Source: Bacteroidota bacterium (lineage in GTDB: Bacteria > Bacteroidota > Bacteroidia > B-17B0 > Aurantibacillaceae). From it: a stretch of DNA of 64,000 nucleotides. Of this stretch, positions 51,346-61,500 are shown one piece after another. The position numbers were made by a program, and so were the translations under genes. The notes beneath the pieces were generated by a model. That model was not told the origin of the DNA. It was given only the letters and a program-made list of their open reading frames with translations, and searched no databases. The stretch spans positions 62,001 to 126,000 of the forward strand of contig JAJNBG010000014.1 in NCBI GenBank assembly GCA_021155905.1, read 5' to 3'. Each line of letters starts with the position of its first letter. Position 1 is the first letter of the stretch.

Positions 51346-51368
51346 TTCACTCATTATCAGTGAAGTTT
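51346..51368 (+). terminator. Weak possible terminator
   Basis: TTCACT (51346-51351) and AGTGAA (51359-51364) with a 7-base loop, then G and TTTT. Weak. The remaining bases of the 220-base gap 51266-51486 are AT-rich with no clear promoter. Confidence 0.3.
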
Positions 51369-51486
51369 TCCCGCGTTTTTTTAAAAAAGCCGAATTTTTA
51401 TTTATATTTTTAGTTTTGGATAATATGGTTTAATAACTATTTTTATCTTTTAGTACAACAAAAAAAACGTTAAAAATCATAATCCT

Positions 51487-54400
51487 ATGAGTATTTCATT
51501 GCAAAATTTCAAATGGTCCTCGGTTATTTTTATTCTTTTTTTAATGTGTTTTGAACCTGTGTTCTCGCAGGTTGGCAGACTTCCCACAAGGCAGGAGCTG
51601 GATACAAAGTATGCTTTGGAAATGTTGTATAAAAGTTCTTCGAATACAAACAAGGGCGGAGGAACGAATCACATATCGGTTACAGGACCAATGCAGGATT
51701 GTGTAGGTGCCATTTCGGTATGTCAGCAATCTTATACACAAACCACTTCCTACACCGGTGACGGGAATTCAGATGAGGTTTCCGGAACCTGTTTATCAGG
51801 CGGCGAAACGAATTCCGTATGGTACACGTTTACAGCTCAAAATGCAGGAACATTTACATTTATGTTGAATACACCTAATGATTATGATTTTGCCCTGTAT
51901 GATATTACAAAAACTCTTACGGCTCCTAATAGATCCTGCGCTGATATCCCGACGCTAACACCAATACGTTGTAATTATTCCGCTACTTATGGAAACACGG
52001 GACTTACCCTGCCAACCCAGGCCGGTAATCTTTCTCATAACGCATCCCAGTCGTCGACGATGCCTGGTATTAATGTTACCCAAGGACAAACATTTGTATT
52101 GATTATTGATAATTACTCTGCCAATTCAAATGGATATACACTTACTTTTGGAGGTTCCGCGCAAATATTTGACAATACCGCGCCCGTTGTTACCAGTACA
52201 AGTTATTCTTGTGGCTCTACTTTTACGGTTAGTTTTAACCCCGAATCTATTGAATGTTCGTCGATTGCTACAAATGGTTCAAATTTTACGATTACAGGGC
52301 CCTCAGGTGGTGTACCGGTTCTTTCTGCCTCAGGTGGTGCCGTTTGCGGAACGCCAACAGGAAATACATATGATATTGTAGGAACATTCAACAATACAGG
52401 TTTAGCTACTGGCATCTACACGGTAAACGTTGGTGGTGGAAGTCCTGTAATTACTGATAAATGTGGAAATGTTTTAACACCAACTTCATTCACATTCGCC
52501 TATCTTGGTGCAATTACAGCGTCTGCAAGTCCCTCTTCAATGTGTGCCGGTAATCCCAGTACATTAACAGTCGGCGGAACAGGTGGAACTCCCGGAATTA
52601 CATATGCCTGGTCGCCAATTTCCTCTTCTTCTTCTACTGTTGTTGTAAATCCAGGCGTAAGTACCAATTACGGAGTGACTGCTACCTACGCAGGGTGTGT
52701 AAGAACAGCAGGCACTTCAGTTTCGATTACCTTACCGCCGGTTGTATATGTGACACCTTCGAATGCGTCGTTATGCAGCGGCACCACAAACATTCTTGCA
52801 TCCTCAACAATGGGCGGAGCTCCCTGCACAAACTGTAATTATGTGTGGACCGGATCCGCTACTCAAACAGATAATGCTGTTGCATCTTCCACAATTACAG
52901 GAGCCGGTGCGGGTTCTTATAGTGTCACCGTAAGTTCAAGTACAGGATGTACGGGAAATACAGCGGTTTCTAACATTTCTATTTTATCTCCGGCTTCAAG
53001 CCCTGCGTGTAACATTGTTTATGCAAGCCCAACTGGAAGTGGAACCGGACTAACTCCTACCTCCCCCACAGATATTATGACCGCATTAACGTTAGCAGCA
53101 TGTAACGCGGTAGTAATTAAAATGGAGATTGGTGATTATATAATTAATAACCCATTGAACATAGGCAGCTTCGCTACAATTGAAGGCGGTTATAATGTTG
53201 GTTTTACAACTAAAACCTCAGCAAAAGCCACTGCCGGGGGATTTCCGGCGCAAGGAACGCGCATCATCCGGTCAACATCTAATCTGGAAGGATTACCTGG
53301 GTTTTTGCGCTATACAGCTTTGAATGTCAGTCCATCTTCGTCCAATTTCAGGATTCAGGATGTAAGGATACAAATGCCTGATAACGCTGCAGGAACCGGA
53401 ATCAGTAATTACGGTATTTATCTTGGATCCGGTTGTAGTGACTACAACATTACACGCTGTTACATCTATAGCGGAAATGCTGGCTCAGGAGCAACCGGAG
53501 CTGTTGGAGCAACGGGTGCGACTGGAACTATCGGCTCTATTGGATCAAATGGAGGTGTAGGATATTCTTCACCGATGGGTAATTCCGGTGCCGGTGGAGC
53601 AGGCGCCGGTGCAACCGGTGGAACAGGCGGCGCAGCGAAAATTTTTGGTGGTGCCGGTGCGGGAACTATAGGTAATAATGGAAATGCAAGGACATCTGTT
53701 CAGGATGGCGGAGGCGGTGCCAGTGGTGGAACGGGGGGAAGAAATGGAGGAGCAGCCGTATCGGGTGGCGCCGGAGGAGTAGGTTTTAGCCCTACCACAG
53801 GTGGTACAGCCGGCCCAGGGTCTACGATTAATACCTCTTCCGGATGCGGATTTTCGGCCATGGTTGGAGGAGCTGGGGCTAACGGAGCAAATGGAACAGT
53901 TGGAACTCCAGCCGGAACAGCCGGAGTGGGAAGTGACGCCTCAGGATACTGGAATACCGCATCCGGAACAACCGGGGCTTTCGGTAACGGTGGCCAGGGC
54001 GGCGGCGGCGGCGGCGGCGGCGGAACAGGTTATAATACAAACACTACAGGTGGTTGCGGAGGATCTTATGGAACCAGCGGAGGCGGCGGAGGCGGCGGAG
54101 GCGGCGGCCAGGGTGGTTTCGGCGGAGGCGGCGGAACCGGCGGTGGATCAACATACGGTATCTTTATATTTAATAATGGCGCAAATGGTAATGTAGTAGA
54201 TTGCCAGATTGTAAATGGATTAGCTGGTGCCGGTGGCGCTGGTGGCGCCGGTGGTGCGGGTGGTGCCGGAGGAATTGGCGGAAACGGTGGAACACCGGCC
54301 GGGGCTCATGCCGGTGCTGGTGGCAAAGGTGGCAATGGAGGTGCCGGAGGTGCCGGTGCCAGCGGAGGTGCAGGATGTACAGGTTTTGCATTTCCGGTAA

Positions 54401-57400
54401 ATGTCGTCGGAGGAAGCCCATTAGTCTCCAATTCCACGCTGGTGCTGCTTACACAACCCGTCATAACGGTTGATAATAAAAGTTGTACCAATGTAAATAT
54501 TTCTCATGCAACGGCGGCAGGCGGTCCAACCTGGTCTTCTTTTGGAACCAGTGCAGCACCTGCCTCGGGGGCAGGTTCTCCGGTTTCAACTATTTATTCT
54601 ACCCTTGGAAGAAAAACGGTTGTCATGAATGCAAATAATTATACTGATTTTAATAACATAATTGTTGCGCCACCTTCGACAGGAAGTATAGTGGCATCAG
54701 CCGTCTCAATCTGTCCCGGTTCGGCAAATTTTGCCAGCACGGCAGTCGGAACAGCCGGTTTAAATTATTTATGGTCAGTATTGCCTGCAGGAGCAACGAT
54801 TTCTTCTGCGAGTACAAGCTCAACATCTGTCTTATTTCCGAATACAGGAACAACACCGATTACATATACAGTAACACTTACTATAAATTCAAATTGCTGT
54901 GGTAATTTAATTCCAATTACAACTACTATTGTCGTAAATCCGATCCCTGCAAATCCAACTGCATTAGTTAATTCAGTATGTGTCGGCGGTATAGTAACCT
55001 ATACAGCAACCTCACCGGCAGGTTCGGGTTTCGGTTGGTACAATGCCGCAAGTTCAGGAACGTTATTAGCATCAGGAACTACTTATTCTGTAGCCAATGT
55101 TACGACACCGACAACTGTATATCTGCAGGCAACAAATTCAGCCGGTTGTGCAAGTTCTGTCATTCCGGTTGCGGTTACGCCAACGGTAGTACCGGCACCA
55201 AGCGTTATACCTGGTTCTGCCTGTGATATAGGTTTTGTTCAGGTTGGAATAAACTCCGTTGCAGGTGCCTCCGATTATAGCTGGTTTTCAGATGCCGGAG
55301 GAACTACGCTGGTTCAAAACGGAACATCTCTCAATTATAGTCAGAATATTGGTACTGCAGGCGGAACCTACACTGTCTATGTTCAAACAAATATTGCCGG
55401 ATGTAGTCCAAGTGCTCTTTCTGCGGTAACAGCAAGCGTGTCAAATACCCCCATCTCACTCGCAAGTTCAATCCTGCCGAATGATACGGTGTGTGAAAAT
55501 ACATCCGTTACCTTCTCATTAAATCCCGGAGGTGGTAATGGTGCTTTCACCTATACCTGGTCTCCATTTACATCCAGCTCAAATACGGCAACACAAACAT
55601 TTACTGCTTCTGCATCTGTTAATGTGATGATTTCAAGTAACGGTTGTTCGAAACAATTCAACCTTCCGATTATAGTAAATCCATATCCAAAAGATTCAAT
55701 TGGAATTCCTGCGTCGATATCGTGTGCGTCACCTTCATTGACACTGGATGGTTCTTTCTCTGCGTCAGGTGCTGAGATTACTTATAACTGGACAACATCA
55801 GGCGGTAATATCCTGACTTCTCCTACTGCTAATACAGTGACAGTAAATTCAGGCGGCACTTATAGTTTAACAGTTACAAATACTGTTACAGGATGTGCGT
55901 CGGTTCAAAGTGTTACGGTAACAGGAAGCTCCGCTTTGCCAACCGTTACGGTAACTCCGATGGCATCAACACTTACCTGCGCGACTCCATCAGTTCAAAT
56001 CAATGCGACAAGTTCAACCAGCGGAGCAACCTACTCGTGGACAGCATCCACCGGAGGCGTTTTATCCAACACTGCTATCGCTAATCCGGTTGCGACTTCC
56101 AGCGGAACCTTTATTGTGTTAGTGACTAATACTGTCACCGGTTGTCAATCAACCGAAACGATAACAGTCGTTCCGGATGCTGCTATACCAACAGCAACTA
56201 TTTCTTCTTCTACCGGATTATTAACTTGTTCTGTGACTATCCAAAGTACTACAGTAACTACCACTCCAAGCTCTAATATTACGTTTAGCTGGAGCCCAAC
56301 GCCATTAACCGGTGTCAATACTCCTACTCCTACTTTTGGTTCAACCGGAACCTACTCATGTTTAATCACAAACACGACAAATTCCTGCACAACCACGACA
56401 CAAATTGTGATTTCCAATGATACGGCTCGTCCAATAATTTCATTAACACCGACGCAGCCAATATCCTGTTTATCTCCAACTGTTACTGTCAACTCTTCCG
56501 TAACACCAACCACAGGAATTTCATATTCCTGGAGTGGCACCGGAATTATCGGATCGACAACAGCTGATTCTATAGATGTTAACGCTGCCGGTAATTTCAC
56601 ATTAACTGCATTAAATGGTTCTAATGGTTGCTCAGCCACCCAAACTGTTGCAGTAACAGGAAGTACAGCTTTACCTACGGTGACTGTAAGTCCGATGACA
56701 TCAACCCTGACCTGCGCGTCGCCGTCAATCCAGATAACTGCATCCAGTTCAACCAGTGGAGTCACTTATTCATGGACATCGTCAACAGGAGGTGTTTTAA
56801 GTAATACAACCATTGCCAACCCGGTTGCTACTGCAAGCGGAACATATGTTGTAGTAGTTACCAATTCGGTTACAGGTTGCGTTTCTACCGAAACTGTGAC
56901 GGTTATTCCTGATGCTGCAACACCAACGGTTTCTATCTTTCCCCCAACAGCGGTGCTAACCTGTTCGATCACTGTTCAAAGCGCCACCGTAACCGCAGGC
57001 CCAGGCTCTGATATAACCTATAGCTGGAGCCCTGCACCTCTAAGTGGCATAAATTCTCCTACTCCAACATTTGCCTCGACAGGAACATTTGTTTGCGTTG
57101 TTACAAACACTGTTAATTCATGTGCTACCAATACGCAGATTGTTATTACCAACGATACGGTGCGACCTGTAATTGGATCAATGCCGTCTCAGACATTGAC
57201 CTGTAGTTTTCCATCAACGACGATTATTTCAGCAGTAACACCAACAGCGGGAATTACTTATGCCTGGAACGGAATAGGAATTGTGGGTTCTACGACCAAT
57301 TCGTCGGCTGACGTAAATGCAGGCGGTGATTATACGGTTACCGTTCTAGATGCGGCGAATGGTTGTACCAATACAGCAATCTGTACCATTTTAACAAATT

Positions 57401-58395
57401 CTGCGGTAGCTACTTTATCAGTTACACCGAGTGGTACTGTTATCAGTTGTTATTCGCCAGCCGTCAGCCTGAGTGCTACATCTAACCCGGCCAGTGTATT
57501 AACATGGACAACCCCTTCAGGAACATCACCTGACCCGGTAACTGCAGTTATTGCAGGTGATTATAGTGTTAGTGTTACTGAACCATCTTCTGGTTGCGTT
57601 ACACAAACAGTTGTAACAGTTACAGGAAGTACGGTTGCACCGGTATCCAGTGCAGGCGCATCGACCATTATTCCTTGTGGAAGTCCTACTGTTAGCTTAC
57701 TCAGTACTCCTTCTTCTGCAGCGTATACTTATACATGGTCAGGCCCTTCCATAACCAGTATAACAAATGGCTCTAACACCCCTAACCCGGATGTTAATGA
57801 AACCGGTGTTTATTCATTAACCGTGACTGAAATCGCAACAGGTTGTTCTTCTACCTCAACGATTGGTGTAATCCAGGGAAGTGTTACAGCTGCATTTACA
57901 GCTGATCCAACTTCAGGCGCGACACCTTTACCGGTTACGTTTACGAACCAAAGCGTTGGTGCGGTAAGTTATATTTGGGATTTCGGTGATGCAACAGGCA
58001 GCACCAATACAAATGAATCTCATACTTACACGGGCATGGGAAGCTATACAGTCATGCTCATCGCATCGTCAGGTACCTGCTTAGATACTGCTTATACGGT
58101 AATTAGCGTTGAGGACGGTCTCACTCTTGAAATACCAAATGTCTTTACTCCAAATGGTGATGGCTCCAATGACATATTTACCATTAAATCAACAGGGGTA
58201 AAAGAAATTTCTTTACAGATATTCAACCGTTGGGGACAAAAACTGTATGAATTTACCGGCCCGAAAGCTTCATGGGATGGATTAACCAACCAGGGAAATA
58301 AAGTTCCGGAAGGAACCTATTTTTACTTCGTAAAAGCTACCGGTTTTGACGATTCGGAGATTCAAAAAAACGGAACAGCCAATTTGTTCAGATAG
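51487..58395 (+). CDS. Giant T9SS type B cell-surface protein with glycine-rich beta-helix and Ig-like repeats
   Basis: 2302 aa. Signal peptide, then a beta-rich domain (about 72-230), Ig-like parts, and a probable right-handed beta-helix (about 525-660) in which a 300-residue Gly/Ala/Thr-rich region (about 663-963, many GGAGG and poly-Gly runs) is inserted before the helix resumes (STYGIFIFNN). Residues 965-2130 are Ig-like modules with the signature T-C-x-x-P and Y-S/T-W. A PKD domain (about 2135-2208, VSYIWDFGDATG) and the CHU_C gliding-motility-type sorting domain follow (2213-2302: IPNVFTPNGDGSNDIF, then NRWGQKLYEF). It is secreted by T9SS and probably an adhesin or motility surface protein. 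Confidence 0.9.
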   Translation: MSISLQNFKWSSVIFILFLMCFEPVFSQVGRLPTRQELDTKYALEMLYKSSSNTNKGGGTNHISVTGPMQDCVGAISVCQQSYTQTTSYTGDGNSDEVSGTCLSGGETNSVWYTFTAQNAGTFTFMLNTPNDYDFALYDITKTLTAPNRSCADIPTLTPIRCNYSATYGNTGLTLPTQAGNLSHNASQSSTMPGINVTQGQTFVLIIDNYSANSNGYTLTFGGSAQIFDNTAPVVTSTSYSCGSTFTVSFNPESIECSSIATNGSNFTITGPSGGVPVLSASGGAVCGTPTGNTYDIVGTFNNTGLATGIYTVNVGGGSPVITDKCGNVLTPTSFTFAYLGAITASASPSSMCAGNPSTLTVGGTGGTPGITYAWSPISSSSSTVVVNPGVSTNYGVTATYAGCVRTAGTSVSITLPPVVYVTPSNASLCSGTTNILASSTMGGAPCTNCNYVWTGSATQTDNAVASSTITGAGAGSYSVTVSSSTGCTGNTAVSNISILSPASSPACNIVYASPTGSGTGLTPTSPTDIMTALTLAACNAVVIKMEIGDYIINNPLNIGSFATIEGGYNVGFTTKTSAKATAGGFPAQGTRIIRSTSNLEGLPGFLRYTALNVSPSSSNFRIQDVRIQMPDNAAGTGISNYGIYLGSGCSDYNITRCYIYSGNAGSGATGAVGATGATGTIGSIGSNGGVGYSSPMGNSGAGGAGAGATGGTGGAAKIFGGAGAGTIGNNGNARTSVQDGGGGASGGTGGRNGGAAVSGGAGGVGFSPTTGGTAGPGSTINTSSGCGFSAMVGGAGANGANGTVGTPAGTAGVGSDASGYWNTASGTTGAFGNGGQGGGGGGGGGTGYNTNTTGGCGGSYGTSGGGGGGGGGGQGGFGGGGGTGGGSTYGIFIFNNGANGNVVDCQIVNGLAGAGGAGGAGGAGGAGGIGGNGGTPAGAHAGAGGKGGNGGAGGAGASGGAGCTGFAFPVNVVGGSPLVSNSTLVLLTQPVITVDNKSCTNVNISHATAAGGPTWSSFGTSAAPASGAGSPVSTIYSTLGRKTVVMNANNYTDFNNIIVAPPSTGSIVASAVSICPGSANFASTAVGTAGLNYLWSVLPAGATISSASTSSTSVLFPNTGTTPITYTVTLTINSNCCGNLIPITTTIVVNPIPANPTALVNSVCVGGIVTYTATSPAGSGFGWYNAASSGTLLASGTTYSVANVTTPTTVYLQATNSAGCASSVIPVAVTPTVVPAPSVIPGSACDIGFVQVGINSVAGASDYSWFSDAGGTTLVQNGTSLNYSQNIGTAGGTYTVYVQTNIAGCSPSALSAVTASVSNTPISLASSILPNDTVCENTSVTFSLNPGGGNGAFTYTWSPFTSSSNTATQTFTASASVNVMISSNGCSKQFNLPIIVNPYPKDSIGIPASISCASPSLTLDGSFSASGAEITYNWTTSGGNILTSPTANTVTVNSGGTYSLTVTNTVTGCASVQSVTVTGSSALPTVTVTPMASTLTCATPSVQINATSSTSGATYSWTASTGGVLSNTAIANPVATSSGTFIVLVTNTVTGCQSTETITVVPDAAIPTATISSSTGLLTCSVTIQSTTVTTTPSSNITFSWSPTPLTGVNTPTPTFGSTGTYSCLITNTTNSCTTTTQIVISNDTARPIISLTPTQPISCLSPTVTVNSSVTPTTGISYSWSGTGIIGSTTADSIDVNAAGNFTLTALNGSNGCSATQTVAVTGSTALPTVTVSPMTSTLTCASPSIQITASSSTSGVTYSWTSSTGGVLSNTTIANPVATASGTYVVVVTNSVTGCVSTETVTVIPDAATPTVSIFPPTAVLTCSITVQSATVTAGPGSDITYSWSPAPLSGINSPTPTFASTGTFVCVVTNTVNSCATNTQIVITNDTVRPVIGSMPSQTLTCSFPSTTIISAVTPTAGITYAWNGIGIVGSTTNSSADVNAGGDYTVTVLDAANGCTNTAICTILTNSAVATLSVTPSGTVISCYSPAVSLSATSNPASVLTWTTPSGTSPDPVTAVIAGDYSVSVTEPSSGCVTQTVVTVTGSTVAPVSSAGASTIIPCGSPTVSLLSTPSSAAYTYTWSGPSITSITNGSNTPNPDVNETGVYSLTVTEIATGCSSTSTIGVIQGSVTAAFTADPTSGATPLPVTFTNQSVGAVSYIWDFGDATGSTNTNESHTYTGMGSYTVMLIASSGTCLDTAYTVISVEDGLTLEIPNVFTPNGDGSNDIFTIKSTGVKEISLQIFNRWGQKLYEFTGPKASWDGLTNQGNKVPEGTYFYFVKATGFDDSEIQKNGTANLFR
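55921..57390 (+). repeat. 735-bp tandem duplication of a three-module block
   Basis: The block starting at the ACAGGAAG of 55921 recurs at 56656 with the same order of three Ig-like modules (signatures ALPTVTV-x-PM, PDAA-x-PT, NDT-x-RP). The period is 735 bases or 245 aa. The copies have diverged. Confidence 0.75.
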
Positions 58396-58415
58396 GTCAA
58401 AAAAATTATTATGAT

Positions 58416-58450
58416 AAAAAGAGCCTTCCAGAAATTGGAAGGCTCTTTTT
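58416..58450 (+). terminator. Rho-independent terminator
   Basis: AAAAAGAGCCTTCC (58416-58429) and GGAAGGCTCTTTTT (58437-58450) form a 14-bp perfect stem with a 7-base loop, followed by more T. Confidence 0.93.
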
Positions 58451-58544
58451 TTGTTACATTTTTAACATATTATTTTGTTATTAAAAAAAAGAACTTACAT
58501 AAAAATGGTTAAATTTAACGCTACATAAATACACTTTATCAGAC

Positions 58545-61500
58545 ATGAAAAAAAATTTACGCATTTTCATTATTTCACTATTATTTGTTTCTCTCACTTC
58601 GTACGGACAGAAAAAACAATTATCTGTAAAAGATATAAATTTCCCTGTTCCTATCGGAGCATCAAAAACCGGCAGTGTTAAGTTTTCAGGGATGATAGGT
58701 CGCCCCGGTGAGAAAATCTCAGGACAAATGGTTTCAGAATTATCATACGATGAATTAGTACATCAATGTACTTTTTTTGCCGGCGATAGTTTATCAGGCT
58801 TTGATTTTCATGGAAATTACACACAATTCTTAAAAAATAATTTTAAAACTGTATTTGAATTTCGTAACATGATGTACAGAGCACAAAGGTCTTATGTCAA
58901 GCAAAAATATAATATTAAAAACAATCCTGCTTATAGCGATATTGCAGGGATAGACCCTCCTGTTGTATTGGCAAGTTCCTGCGCTAATTTAGATTTTGAA
59001 GATGGAAATTTATCAAATTGGTCTATAAGCAGCGGATATAATTCGAATTCAAATGGAAATTTAACTGTTGGCGGTGCGGGAACATCGGCAACTAACCAGA
59101 CAATCTATGGCTGCGCCGATGTTAATTTAATTACGGGCGCTTATGGCACTGACGCCATAGGAATGGCCGGCTTAGACCCTAATGGAGGATCGTATTCAGC
59201 CAGAGTTGGTGGTTTTCACATTAATACAAGTGGATTTAATGCTTATGGCTTTGCGTGTGATACACGAAAATGGAGTAATACTTATTCCAATGGTGAAATT
59301 TTGGAACAAACGTTTGCGGTAAATGCGGCCAATGCCTTGGTTTCCTTTGACTATGCTGTGGTGTTGAACGACGGAGGACATGCCAACGGGGAACAACCCT
59401 ATTTTCACGTATATGTGAAGGATGCAGCCACCGGTGTCGTTCTTTCTACCTGTACGCAATATTATGTTCAGGCACCTGCAGGTTCAGCACCTCCGGGCTT
59501 CGCAAATTCAGGATACATAAATACATACGATGGCTCCACGCTTTATTCACGAAACTGGACATCAAATAGTATGAATTTAACGCCATACATTGGACAAACT
59601 GTAAATATTGAATTTGTGGCTGCCGGCTGTATCGCCGGTGCTCATATGGCATGGGCTTATGTAGATGTTACCTGCGGACCGGCAGTAATAAATATTAATA
59701 CCAATCCTTGTTCAGGACAACCTGTTGTAATGAGTGCCCCTGCAATTTTTGGAGGATCTTATTTATGGTCAGGGCCCGGAGTAACAGGCATGACTACTCA
59801 AACTGTTTCCACATCAGCTAATGGTACTTATTCTGTGGTTGTTACACCTTCACAGGGAGCGGCTTGTTCCTATACACTTTCAAAAACGCTTTCTTTTGCA
59901 ACAACACCTACAATTTCCGCCAGTGTTTCCAGTCCGACCTTATGTTCCGGTTTAGCCACTGTGATAACACCATCCGGAGGAACAACTTATACCCTGGTTA
60001 ATAGTGGCGCTACAGGAACCAGCTTTAATGTGAGCCCTACTGCCACAACTAACTATACAATCTTAGGAACAAATGCTACTGCCTGTCTTAACTCAACAGT
60101 AGTTTCTGTTTCTGTTACAAGCACGCCTACGATTTCGATCCTCAGCGTATCGAGTCCCTCTCTTTGTTCCGGAACTACGAGCACAATTAGTCCGAGTGGA
60201 GCGACAACTTATACTTTATTAAATACAGGGGCAACAGGTACAAGTTTTGCGGTTAGCCCTTCTGCCACTACCACCTATTCTATTGTTGGCGCAACATCAT
60301 CGTGTACGAGTAATACAATTACCACTACAATTTCTGTTAACGCTCCTACAATTACGCCAGCTTTTACAAGCACAACCATGTGTGCCGGTAATTCTGCAAC
60401 ATTAACAGTAACAGGCAACCCTTCGAGTCCAACGATGAGTTTTGCTAATTTAACCAACTATGCGATTCCGGATAATAACACGTCAGGGGTTTCATCTACC
60501 ATTCCTGTTACAGGACTAACAGGTTCTGTTGGAACAAGTTTGCTTAATGTAAATCTGAACATTAATCACACTTACGATGGGGATTTATCTATTTATCTCG
60601 TTTGCCCGGGTGGAACAACAATTACACTTTCAGCCAATAATGGTGCCGGTGGAAATAATTACACAAATACTACGTTTTCAACAACCGGAACGGCGATCAC
60701 TTCGGGTGCTGCGCCGTTTACAGGAACGTTCACTCCACAACAGGCGTTTAGTGGTTTAAGTGCTTGTCTTTTAAATGGTAACTGGAAACTATTTGTAAGA
60801 GACGGAGCAGGCTCAGATGTTGGAACATTATTAAACTGGAGCATTACTTTTGCAAATCAAAATTCTTATACCTGGGGACCATCAGCCGGCTTGTCTCCAA
60901 CAACAGGCACTAACGTTGTTGCCAATCCAACTACCACTACGGTTTATACCGTTACTGGTACTGACGCGACGGGTTGTACTGCTGCAAAAACTATCACCGT
61001 TAATATTAATCCGGTTCCTACTCCAACCATTACTGCAACCAATTCTTTATGTTTAGGGGCTTCAGCTACATTTACCGGTACCGGAGCATCTACTTATACC
61101 TGGAGTTCATCGGCGGGTGGCGGATTAGCTACAACAACAGGAAGTACTGTAACAGCTACTCCAACCAGTACAGGAAACATTACCTATACTGTTAACGTGA
61201 CAGGAGCAAATTCATGTACTAACACAGCATCCAAAACAATTACTGTAAATCCAACGCCAACTGCTAATGCCGGAACACCAGGCACTTTAACATGTACTTC
61301 CCCAACAATATCTTTGTCTGGTTCGGGAGGCGGCACTTATTCATGGACAGGGCCGGCTTCAGGAATTGTTTCAGGAACGACTTCAGCTACACCGGTTGTA
61401 AGCGTTCAGGGAACATATAGTTTGGCAGTAACCAATACCGCCAGTTGTACTTCTCCGATTTCAACTGTGAGCATTTCTCAAAATACCATTTCTCCTACGG

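Noticed and set aside
53801-54473. Alternative-frame ORFs in the Gly-rich region
   Set aside because: They are shadows of the GC-rich poly-Gly codons in the real frame, without protein-like composition.
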